Shown here: positions 1-5,662 of the stretch, in pieces
Position numbering within the stretch: position 1 is the first letter of the stretch
How the letters are laid out: each line of letters opens with the position of its first letter
Source: an uncultured Eubacteriales bacterium
GTDB taxonomy: Bacteria > Bacillota > Clostridia > Oscillospirales > Feifaniaceae
Reading direction: 5' to 3'
Assembly: GCA_902474785.1 (NCBI GenBank)
Contig: CABRXB010000087.1
Coordinates: 1-5,754, forward strand
Length of the DNA: 5,754 bases
Program-made: the position numbers and the translations under genes
Notes under the pieces: generated by a model
Told to the model about the DNA's origin: nothing
The model's input: the letters and a program-made list of their open reading frames with translations, nothing else
The model's database searches: none

Positions 1-1371
1 CGTGTCGAGAAGTGTGATGCCCTTTTCCAGAAGCTCGTTGCGGATTTCATCTGCACGTGCAAAGTTCTTTGCCTTGCGCGCCGCCTGACGCTGCTCAATG
101 AGCGCTTCGATCTCCCCGTCCAGGCTCTCGGCTTCCCCTGCGCAGATGCCAAGCACCGCGCACAACTCTTCAAAGATGGAAAGCGCCGCCTTTGCAAAGG
201 CCTGCGTAGGGGCCGCCTCTCCTCCCGTGACCGTGTTGATCTCGCGCACCAGCTCGAAGATGGCGGAAATGGCGTCGGCCGTGTTGAGATCGTCGTCCAT
301 CGCGTCGAGGAATCCCTGTTTGTGGGCGGCAAAGTGTTCGACCGCCGTTTTTTCGGTCGCCGTCATCTCGCCCGCCGCGCCCTTGTCGCACAAAAAGCGC
401 AGGTTGTTTTTGCAGTTGTAAAGCCGGTCAAGCCCCGCTTTTGCCTGCTCGAGTGTCTCGGTCGAGTAGTTGATCTGGCTGCGATAGTGAGACGACAGCA
501 TGAAAAAGCGGATGATCTCATAGCCATAGGCTTGCGCCACATCGCGCACCGTGAAAAAGTTGCCAAGCGACTTGCTCATCTTTTGATTGTCAACGTTGAT
601 ATAGCCGTTGTGCACCCAGTAGCGGGCAAACTCACAGCCGTTGGCTGCCTCGGACTGGGCAATCTCGTTTTCGTGGTGCGGGAAGGCCAGATCCTGCCCG
701 CCACAGTGGATGTCAATGGTTTTTCCAAGGTGTTTGTTGGCCATGGCCGAGCACTCGATGTGCCAGCCGGGACGCCCGGGACCCCAGGGGGAATCCCACG
801 CCGGCTCGCCCGGCTTGCTGGCTTTCCACAGCGCGAAGTCGAGCGCGTTTTCCTTGTGCTCTGAAACGTCGATGCGCGCGCCGGCCTGCAGGTCTTCAAT
901 GGGCTGGTGCGAGAGCTTTCCATAGCCTTCGAATTTGAGCGTGCGATAATACACGTCGCCATTGGACTCGTAGGCATAGCCCTTTTCGATGAGCGTTTTC
1001 ACCAGTTCGATGATCTCGTCGATGGTCTCGGTGGCGCGCGGGTGCACGTCGGCAGGCAAAATGCCCAGACCGCCCGCGTCGACAAAATACTCGTCAATAT
1101 ATCGCTGCGCCACCTCTTCGCTGGTCAAACCCTCTTCATTGGCCTTTTTGATGATCTTGTCATCGACATCCGTAAAGTTTTGCACAAAGGTCACCTTATA
1201 TCCCCGATAGGCGAGATACCGGCGCAGACAGTCGAACACGATGAAGGGGCGGGCGTTTCCAATGTGAAAATAGTTGTATACGGTTGGGCCGCAGGAATAG
1301 ATTGAAACCTCTCCCTCTTTTAAGGGGACAAACTCCTCTTTGCGGCGGGTCATATCGTTGTACAGCTTCAT
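1..1371 (-). CDS. cysS: Cysteine--tRNA ligase (CysS), 3' end cut by window edge
   Basis: Class I aminoacyl-tRNA synthetase that charges tRNA-Cys with cysteine in the cytoplasm. The 457 visible residues are colinear with family members of about 461-470, so roughly ten C-terminal residues are missing; the last seen are GITLLDT, where relatives continue to a basic tail. Seen: [13 protein letters not shown], with the HIGH-type signature as HIGN at 36-39, a form usual in Bacillus and Clostridia; [10 protein letters not shown] in the catalytic core; [31 protein letters not shown]; and KMSKS at 264-268. The zinc ligands expected from the E. coli enzyme are all present: C27, C207, H232, E236. The ATG at 1371 is fixed by an in-frame TAG three codons upstream and AAAGGAG 10 nt before it. 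It lies 32 nt after pgsA with no terminator between, so the two probably share a transcript. No frameshift or missing residue is visible. Confidence 0.97.
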   Translation of the reverse strand, partial: MKLYNDMTRRKEEFVPLKEGEVSIYSCGPTVYNYFHIGNARPFIVFDCLRRYLAYRGYKVTFVQNFTDVDDKIIKKANEEGLTSEEVAQRYIDEYFVDAGGLGILPADVHPRATETIDEIIELVKTLIEKGYAYESNGDVYYRTLKFEGYGKLSHQPIEDLQAGARIDVSEHKENALDFALWKASKPGEPAWDSPWGPGRPGWHIECSAMANKHLGKTIDIHCGGQDLAFPHHENEIAQSEAANGCEFARYWVHNGYINVDNQKMSKSLGNFFTVRDVAQAYGYEIIRFFMLSSHYRSQINYSTETLEQAKAGLDRLYNCKNNLRFLCDKGAAGEMTATEKTAVEHFAAHKQGFLDAMDDDLNTADAISAIFELVREINTVTGGEAAPTQAFAKAALSIFEELCAVLGICAGEAESLDGEIEALIEQRQAARKAKNFARADEIRNELLEKGITLLDT

Positions 1372-1381
1372 GAAGATCTAG

Positions 1382-1388
1382 CTCCTTT
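1382..1388 (-). promoter_or_regulatory. Ribosome binding site of cysS
   Basis: On the minus strand this reads AAAGGAG, 10 nt before the cysS ATG and inside the 32-nt gap after the pgsA stop. With the in-frame TAG at 1378-1380 it leaves a single possible cysS start. Confidence 0.75.
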
Positions 1389-1403
1389 CGTCGTGAAAAA
1401 TTC

Positions 1404-1943
1404 TCACCAGTTGTCGCCAATGCACTCCCAATTGTTTGCAAGATACCGATATCCCGAGTAAATCGTGAGCGCCGCCGAGACCCACAGCAGCGCGCCGGCC
1501 GGCAGTGCGGCCGGCTGCCACACCATGCCCAGCAGCGCCAGATAGACCGCCACATTTTGCACAAAGGTCTTGGCCTTGCCCCATCCGTCCGCCGCCAGCT
1601 CAACGCCGCTGCCCATGGCCACAATGCGAAACGAGGTGACCACCAGCTCGCGCATCAAAATCAAAATGCTGATATAAGGGGAACATCGGTCATACCAGGT
1701 CAGGCAGATCAAAGCCGACAGCACCAGCAGCTTGTCGGCAAGAGGGTCCAGAAATTTTCCAAAGGTCGTCACCAGGTTGTATTTGCGCGCGACCCAGCCG
1801 TCCAGCTTGTCGGTGCAGGAGGCCGCAATGTAGATCACAAGCGCCCACAGAGGTCCCGCCGGGGCGGGAACATGCAGCAGCAGCACCAAAAAAAGAGGGA
1901 TAAACAGCACGCGTACCACAGTTATTCTGTTTGCCAAATTCAT
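1404..1943 (-). CDS. pgsA: CDP-diacylglycerol--glycerol-3-phosphate 3-phosphatidyltransferase (PgsA)
   Basis: Integral membrane enzyme of the CDP-alcohol phosphatidyltransferase family. It transfers phosphatidyl from CDP-diacylglycerol to glycerol-3-phosphate, the committed step to phosphatidylglycerol and cardiolipin. The 179 residues carry the complete signature D-x2-D-G-x2-A-R-x8-G-x3-D-x3-D: D45, D48, G49, A52, R53, G62, D66 and D70, the acidic residues that bind the metal and CDP. About five or six hydrophobic stretches are visible (roughly 11-27, 31-43, 72-86, 91-110, 130-148, 150-170). Length is normal (usually 180-195). The start is the ATG at 1943 because MNLANRITVVRV matches the usual family N-terminus. 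The frame stays open upstream to 2201, but that extension crosses the putative promoter and has no family match. The site before the ATG (GGAAAGAG, about 9-11 nt away) is only moderate. PgsA rather than another CDP-alcohol transferase is favoured by size, motif context and neighbours. Confidence 0.93.
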   Translation of the reverse strand: MNLANRITVVRVLFIPLFLVLLLHVPAPAGPLWALVIYIAASCTDKLDGWVARKYNLVTTFGKFLDPLADKLLVLSALICLTWYDRCSPYISILILMRELVVTSFRIVAMGSGVELAADGWGKAKTFVQNVAVYLALLGMVWQPAALPAGALLWVSAALTIYSGYRYLANNWECIGDNW

Positions 1944-2004
1944 TGAAAGTCGCTCTTTCCGCAAGGCGGGGTCAACCCTTCCTCGCTCAATCATACTTTC
2001 ATTC

Positions 2005-2033
2005 ATTATATCGGAAAGAACCAAAAAATACAA
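2005..2033 (-). promoter_or_regulatory. Putative sigma-A promoter for pgsA-cysS
   Basis: On the minus strand the -35-like TTGTAT (2028-2033) and a perfect TATAAT -10 (2005-2010) are separated by exactly 17 bp. Transcription would begin near 1998, leaving a leader of about 55 nt before the pgsA ATG. The -35 matches consensus at only three of six positions, but the -10 and spacing are ideal and nothing better lies between pgsA and its divergent neighbour. The assignment is by motif alone. Confidence 0.65.
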
Positions 2034-2066
2034 TAGAAAGATGGCGTCTGACCCCCGCCGCCCCCG

Positions 2067-2097
2067 GGCTTTTTCAAAAAGCCGCTCTTGCTTTTTG
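2067..2097. repeat. Overlapping inverted repeats in the divergent promoter region
   Basis: Two overlapping palindromes share one arm. The first is GGCTTTTTCAAAAAGCC at 2067-2083, perfectly symmetric about C2075. The second pairs CAAAAAGC (2075-2082) with GCTTTTTG (2090-2097) across 7 nt. The right arm covers the -35 box of the rightward promoter (2088-2093). The element lies outside both predicted transcripts, so it would act as DNA, for example as an operator, rather than as an RNA switch. No known regulator site is recognised. Confidence 0.5.
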
Positions 2098-2116
2098 AAG
2101 TGCTTATGGGTATACT
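2088..2116 (+). promoter_or_regulatory. Putative sigma-A promoter for the aminotransferase operon
   Basis: TTGCTT (2088-2093), a 17-bp spacer, then TATACT (2111-2116, five of six to consensus). Transcription would start near 2123, giving a leader of about 39 nt ahead of the ATG at 2162. The -35 overlaps the palindromic element at 2067-2097, so a protein bound there would be placed to block or modulate this promoter. Assigned by motif only. Confidence 0.55.
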
Positions 2117-2144
2117 GGGAAAAACCATCGAAAAGATCAAGGTC

Positions 2145-2153
2145 AAGGGGGTG
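2145..2153 (+). promoter_or_regulatory. Ribosome binding site that sets the aminotransferase start
   Basis: AAGGGGGTG, close to the ideal AAGGAGGTG, sits 8 nt before the ATG at 2162 and only 5 nt before an in-frame TTG at 2159. The spacing and the stronger codon favour the ATG. Confidence 0.75.
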
Positions 2154-2161
2154 CAACTTTG

Positions 2162-3430
2162 ATGAACTATCTCTCACTGTCAAAAGAGCAGCTACAGGCA
2201 AAGCGCGACGCGTTGCGCAGCGTCTATGATGGCTACTGCGAAAGGGGTCTGTCCCTCAACATGGCGCGCGGCAAGCCCTCGCCTTCGCAGCTCGATCTGT
2301 CAAACGCCTTTTTACAGGCACCGGCCTCATACCGCTCCAAAGACGGGGTGGACGCGCGAAATTACAGCGTGCCCGACGATCTGCCGGAAACGGCGCAGCT
2401 CTTTGCAAGTCTGCTGGGCATCCCGACTGAATATATCATCATCGGCGGCAATTCCAGCCTCAATTTGATGTACGACACGCTGTGCCGCATGCTGCTGTTC
2501 GGCACGCTGGGCGAAAGGCCCTGGATCGAGGAGAAAAACAGGAAATTCCTCTGCCCCGCGCCGGGCTACGACCGCCACTTTTCCGTGACGCAGGAACTGG
2601 GCTTTGAGCTGATTTTGGTGCCCATGACGCAAGACGGCCCCGACATGGATCTCGTGGAGGCGCTTGTCGCCAAAGACCCCGCCATCAAGGGCATCTGGTG
2701 CGTTCCGCTTTACTCCAATCCCCAGGGCGTGTGCTACAGCGACGAGACGGTGCGGCGCCTTGCCGCCATGCCCACCGCCGCGCCCGATTTTCGCATCATG
2801 TGGGACAACGCCTATGGCGTGCACCACCTCTATGAGCCCGTGCCCTTAATGGACATCTTTTCAGCCTGTGAACAGGCGGGGACGCTTGACCGCGTGTTTT
2901 ATTTTTTCTCCACCTCCAAAATCTCCTTCCCCGGCGGCGGCGTGTCGATGATGGCCATGAGTCCCCAAAACCGCGCCGAAGCCCTGCGCCACATCTCGAT
3001 TCAAACCATCGGGCCTGACAAGGTCAACCAGCTTCGCCTGCTCTCGGTGCTGCCCACCGCGCAGGCCGTGCGCGAGCACATGGAGCGTCAGGCACAGGTG
3101 CTGCGTCCGCGCTTTGAGCTCGTGCTCTCGGCGCTCGAGCGCGCGCTCGGCGGCACCGGCCTTGCGAGCTGGACCGCCCCAAAGGGCGGCTACTTTGTCT
3201 CTCTTGACACGCTGCCGGGCTGCGCCAAGTCCACGGTGGAGCTCGCCAAACAAGCAGGCGTCACGCTCACGGGGGCGGGCGCCACCTTCCCCTATAAAAA
3301 AGACCCCAAAGACACCAACATCCGCATCGCCCCCACCTATCCCTCGCAAGACGAGCTCGAGATCGCCATCGAGCTGCTGTGCGTCTGCGTCGAGCTCGCC
3401 GGCGTTGAACATCTGTTGCAGGAGGGTTGA
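2162..3430 (+). CDS. PLP-dependent aspartate aminotransferase, class Ic (AspT-like)
   Basis: A fold-type I pyridoxal-phosphate aminotransferase of 422 residues, resembling the actinobacterial/clostridial aspartate aminotransferases (Corynebacterium AspT type) rather than classical AspC. The expected reaction is aspartate + 2-oxoglutarate to oxaloacetate + glutamate, in the cytoplasm. Seen in order: ARGKPS at 35-40, a hallmark of this group; GGNSS at 95-99 in the cofactor-phosphate region; PGYDRHF at 134-140; YSNPQG at 184-189, with N186 the usual PLP-contacting Asn; WDNAY at 214-218, with D215 expected to pair with the pyridine nitrogen; STSKISFPGGG with K253 as the Schiff-base lysine; and NIRIAPTYPS with R388 as the substrate-carboxylate arginine. 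All catalytic residues are present, so it should be active. The start is the ATG at 2162. Its last codons carry the ribosome binding site of the next gene. The main uncertainty is the true amino-acid substrate. Confidence 0.9.
   Translation: MNYLSLSKEQLQAKRDALRSVYDGYCERGLSLNMARGKPSPSQLDLSNAFLQAPASYRSKDGVDARNYSVPDDLPETAQLFASLLGIPTEYIIIGGNSSLNLMYDTLCRMLLFGTLGERPWIEEKNRKFLCPAPGYDRHFSVTQELGFELILVPMTQDGPDMDLVEALVAKDPAIKGIWCVPLYSNPQGVCYSDETVRRLAAMPTAAPDFRIMWDNAYGVHHLYEPVPLMDIFSACEQAGTLDRVFYFFSTSKISFPGGGVSMMAMSPQNRAEALRHISIQTIGPDKVNQLRLLSVLPTAQAVREHMERQAQVLRPRFELVLSALERALGGTGLASWTAPKGGYFVSLDTLPGCAKSTVELAKQAGVTLTGAGATFPYKKDPKDTNIRIAPTYPSQDELEIAIELLCVCVELAGVEHLLQEG
3420..3426 (+). promoter_or_regulatory. 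Ribosome binding site of the C-GCAxxG-C-C gene, inside the aminotransferase 3' end
   Basis: AGGAGGG lies in the last codons before the aminotransferase TGA (3428-3430), 6 nt before the ATG at 3433. A TTG at 3427 is in the same frame but touches the site, so the ATG is the real start. The arrangement predicts translational coupling of the two genes. Confidence 0.8.
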
Positions 3431-3432
3431 AC

Positions 3433-3867
3433 ATGACACAAGATCACCTGGAAACCGCCGTTTCGCTGCGGCGCGCGGGATATAGCTGCGGTCAGAGCGT
3501 GCTCATCCCCTATGCCAAAGAATTTGGTCTCGACGAGCAGCTGGCCAGCGCCATGGCGCTGCCGCTGGCGGGCGGCATGGCCAAAGGACGCGCCTGCGGC
3601 TGTCTGTCCGGGGCCTGCCTTGTCATCGGGCTCAAAATCGGACACGGCTTTCCCGCCGATCCCCTCCCGCGAAAAAAGACGGCTGCCGCCGTCCGTGCGC
3701 TGACCGCGCAGCTCGAAGAGCACTATGGCTGCACCGACTGCTATGCGCTGCTGGGGTGCGACACCTCCACGCCTGAAGGCCATGCGCACTTTGTGGAGCA
3801 AAACCTGCGTGAGAAAATTTGCATCCCCGTGATGGAGCTGTGCATCCGGTTTTTAGACGCGCTGTGA
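3433..3867 (+). CDS. C-GCAxxG-C-C family putative redox-active protein
   Basis: A small cytoplasmic cysteine-rich protein of 144 residues, with no signal peptide or membrane segment, matching the C-GCAxxG-C-C family found mainly in anaerobes. Function is not established; conserved cysteines suggest redox or metal/Fe-S work. Seen: the N-terminal Cys in AGYSCGQSVL (C19); a glycine-rich core AGGMAKGRACGCLSGACLVIGLKIG (46-70), where relatives usually read CGAVTGA, so C57 replaces the alanine and C62 is a further addition; EHYGCTDCYALLGCD, with C100, C103 and C109; and a C-terminal pair C130 and C137. Nine cysteines in all, more than the four of the family name. The ATG at 3433 begins 2 nt after the aminotransferase stop, so the two are co-transcribed and probably translationally coupled. 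A strong terminator follows 67 nt later. Family assignment is firm; any link to the aminotransferase reaction is inference. Confidence 0.88.
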   Translation: MTQDHLETAVSLRRAGYSCGQSVLIPYAKEFGLDEQLASAMALPLAGGMAKGRACGCLSGACLVIGLKIGHGFPADPLPRKKTAAAVRALTAQLEEHYGCTDCYALLGCDTSTPEGHAHFVEQNLREKICIPVMELCIRFLDAL

Positions 3868-3934
3868 AGGATTTTTGGCGTCTGACGCGCTTGCCGGCAA
3901 TTGTATTGCCGCTCGGCCAATCCAAAACTGAAAC

Positions 3935-3970
3935 AAAAAAGGCCCCCGGTCTAAAGCCGGGGGCCTTTTT
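3935..3970. terminator. Bidirectional intrinsic terminator between convergent units
   Basis: A perfect 9-bp GC stem (GGCCCCCGG at 3941-3949 with CCGGGGGCC at 3957-3965) around a 7-nt loop, extended by A-tract/T-tract pairing (six A at 3935-3940, five T at 3966-3970). Read rightward it ends the aminotransferase operon, with TTTTTGTGTTTTT after the stem. Read leftward the A-tract becomes a U-tract, so it can also stop transcripts leaving rimO, whose stop is about 350 nt away with no better terminator nearer. Confidence 0.93.
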
Positions 3971-4318
3971 GTGTTTTTAACAAAGAGGGGGCTTGTGAAA
4001 TCGTTCAAAAACAGGAAAAACAACGCCGCATGATTCTGTGCTGACCATGGAACGGGCTGCACAGGCCCACGACACAGCATCTGAATTCGGCCCTGCCCCC
4101 CAACTCCACAGGGGCCCACAGGGGCGAGTTTGAAAATCCCCGGTGTGCAGTCAGGCATATTGAAGAGAGGTGATGCGCTGTGAAATACCGCCTACTTTCA
4201 TGTCAGCTCATGGAGCGCACCGCAGTGCAGCCCCGCGCCAATTGCGGCGTGCTGCCAGCCAAATTTCCATTTGTGTCTTTTTTGCAGGGGCGCTGAACGC
4301 CGCCCTCAACGCGCTTGT
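3971..4318. other. 348-bp interval with no convincing gene
   Basis: Lies between the bidirectional terminator and the rimO stop. It holds a perfect tandem 10-bp repeat (4106-4125); a possible nested hairpin at 4032-4081; small stems such as CAAAT/ATTTG at 4260-4273 and GGGCG/CGCCC near 4288-4305, none followed by a U-tract; and a marginal 38-codon plus-strand ORF at 4180-4296 starting with GTG behind GAGAGG. I recognise no SRP RNA, 6S RNA, tmRNA, tRNA or riboswitch. On the minus strand it would be a long 3' untranslated region of rimO. It may be debris from a lost gene or rearrangement. Confidence 0.6.
4106..4125. repeat. Tandem direct repeat, 2 x 10 bp
   Basis: CCACAGGGGC occurs twice with no gap (4106-4115 and 4116-4125) in non-coding DNA. 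The first copy can also pair imperfectly with GGCCCTG at 4089-4095. No function is recognised. Confidence 0.7.
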
Positions 4319-5662
4319 TCACAGATCAGAAGGTGTTTCCTCTTGCACTTTGCCATAGAGGTCATAGTCGTCGGCCGCGGTGATCAAAACCCGCGCAAAC
4401 GCCCCCACCTCACAGGCGGTTTCACTGGTGAAATAAACCCGCCCATCCACCTCGGGCGCATCGCGATAGCTTCTCCCGGCGTAGCGTCCCGTCTCGTCGT
4501 CGTATTCCTCGACCAAAACGGGCAGCGTCTTGCCCACCCATTGTAAATTGAGCTCGGTGGAGATGGTGTTTTGCAGCGTCATGAGCAGATCGGTGCGCCG
4601 CTCTTTTTCCTCCTGCGAGATCTGATTGGGGAAATCCGCCGCCGGCGTGCCCTCCTCGGCGGAGAAGGCAAAGCAGCCCATGCGGTCAAACCGCTGCGCC
4701 GCCACAAAGTCGCAAAGCTCCTCAAACTGCTGCTGCGTCTCCCCGGGAAAGCCGCAGATAAACGTGGTGCGCACACAGGCGTCCGGCAGCTTTTCTCGAA
4801 TGTTTGCCAGCACCGCCTCGATGTCGGCCCTGCTGCCCTTGCGGTTCATGGCGCTCAAAATGGCGTCGTTTGCATGTTGCAAAGGCAGGTCGATATAGGG
4901 CAGGATTTTGTCGCTTTGCGCCATCAAATCGAGCAGCTCATCGCCCACGCGGTCGGGATAGGCATAGAGAATGCGAATCCACGCAATGCCTTTTACGTCT
5001 TCGAGCGCGCGCAGCAAATCGCAAAGGCGGTTTTCTCCATAGAGATCCTCCCCATAGCGCGTGGTGTCCTGCGCGACAAGCACCAGCTCGCGCACGCCGC
5101 TTCCTGCCAGCGCCTGCGCCTCTTCGACAAGCTCCTCCAAAGGGCGGCTGCGCAGCCGTCCCCGGATGAGCGGAATGGCGCAATAGGTGCAAAAATTGTC
5201 GCATCCGTCGCCCAGCTTGAGGTAGGCGGTGTAAAAGGGTGTGGTGAGCAGGCGGTCGCCGCCAAGGTCGACTGCCTCAATGTCGGCATACCGCTCAAAG
5301 CCGCGCCCGCGCGCCGCCTCATGCACCGCCTCCACAATGTCGCCCACGCTGCCGCCGCCCAGCACCACGTCGACCTCCGGCATCAGCTTGCGAATCTCCT
5401 CGCGGTAACGCTGTGCAAGGCACCCTGTGACAACAATGCCGGCTAGCCCCTGCTGCTTGAGCGCTGCCATCTCCAAAATGCAGTCGACGGCCTCCTGCTT
5501 GGCCGCATCAATAAAGCCGCAGGTGTTGACCACCGCAACCTGAGCCTGCGCGGGATCGCCCACCAGTTCGCATCCGTCATCGGCCAGCATTGCCAGCATG
5601 CGCTCGGCCTCGACCTGATTTTTGGGGCAGCCCAGCGAGATCATGGCCACCTTGACGCTCAT
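4319..5662 (-). CDS. rimO: Ribosomal protein S12 methylthiotransferase (RimO)
   Basis: Radical-SAM enzyme that methylthiolates a conserved aspartate (Asp88/89) of ribosomal protein uS12. The 447 residues show the three domains of the methylthiotransferase family. The N-terminal domain has the second-cluster cysteines C12 (SLGCPKN), C48 (VNTCGF) and C81 (VTGC). The radical-SAM core has C154, C158 and C161 in GDGCDNFCTYC, ligating the SAM-binding 4Fe-4S cluster. A C-terminal TRAM domain spans about 375-438 and ends DYDLYG. SLGCPKN, rather than the GCxMN pattern of MiaB, together with the DYDLYG end, marks it as RimO rather than a tRNA methylthiotransferase. The start is the ATG at 5662: AGGAGG is 7 nt upstream and the ATG overlaps the preceding gene's stop (ATGA). 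The in-frame ATG at 5668 abuts the ribosome binding site and is unlikely. All six cluster cysteines are intact. Confidence 0.96.
   Translation of the reverse strand: MSVKVAMISLGCPKNQVEAERMLAMLADDGCELVGDPAQAQVAVVNTCGFIDAAKQEAVDCILEMAALKQQGLAGIVVTGCLAQRYREEIRKLMPEVDVVLGGGSVGDIVEAVHEAARGRGFERYADIEAVDLGGDRLLTTPFYTAYLKLGDGCDNFCTYCAIPLIRGRLRSRPLEELVEEAQALAGSGVRELVLVAQDTTRYGEDLYGENRLCDLLRALEDVKGIAWIRILYAYPDRVGDELLDLMAQSDKILPYIDLPLQHANDAILSAMNRKGSRADIEAVLANIREKLPDACVRTTFICGFPGETQQQFEELCDFVAAQRFDRMGCFAFSAEEGTPAADFPNQISQEEKERRTDLLMTLQNTISTELNLQWVGKTLPVLVEEYDDETGRYAGRSYRDAPEVDGRVYFTSETACEVGAFARVLITAADDYDLYGKVQEETPSDL

Noticed and set aside
322..864. A 180-residue plus-strand open frame, plus others at 907-1305 and 98-421
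   Set aside because: All are antisense to cysS, which is recognisable along its whole visible length. None has a plausible ribosome binding site or motif.
1404..2201. A 265-residue version of PgsA starting at 2201
   Set aside because: The extra 86 residues cross the TATAAT promoter, have no ribosome binding site or family match, and PgsA proteins begin like MNLANRIT at 1943.
2327..3439. Minus-strand frames of 166 and 192 residues
   Set aside because: They are antisense shadows of the aminotransferase, which retains every catalytic motif.
3995..4033. A 12-codon GTG ORF after AGAGGGGG, just past the terminator
   Set aside because: Too short and without a promoter; most likely chance, though its start region looks superficially good.
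3853..4158. A 101-residue minus-strand frame after rimO
   Set aside because: It runs through the terminator hairpin and its tracts, has a compositionally random translation, and lacks a ribosome binding site.
4282..4310. A rimO terminator at the GGGCG/CGCCC stem
   Set aside because: On the minus strand the stem is followed by an A-run, not a U-run, so it does not fit an intrinsic terminator.
3971..4318. A known structured RNA (SRP RNA, 6S, tmRNA, RNase P RNA, T-box)
   Set aside because: None of their conserved core sequences could be found by eye on either strand.
4571..5446. A 291-residue plus-strand open frame
   Set aside because: It is antisense to rimO, whose domains and cluster cysteines are unambiguous. 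Long antisense frames are expected in GC-rich coding DNA, and the translation shows no family pattern.
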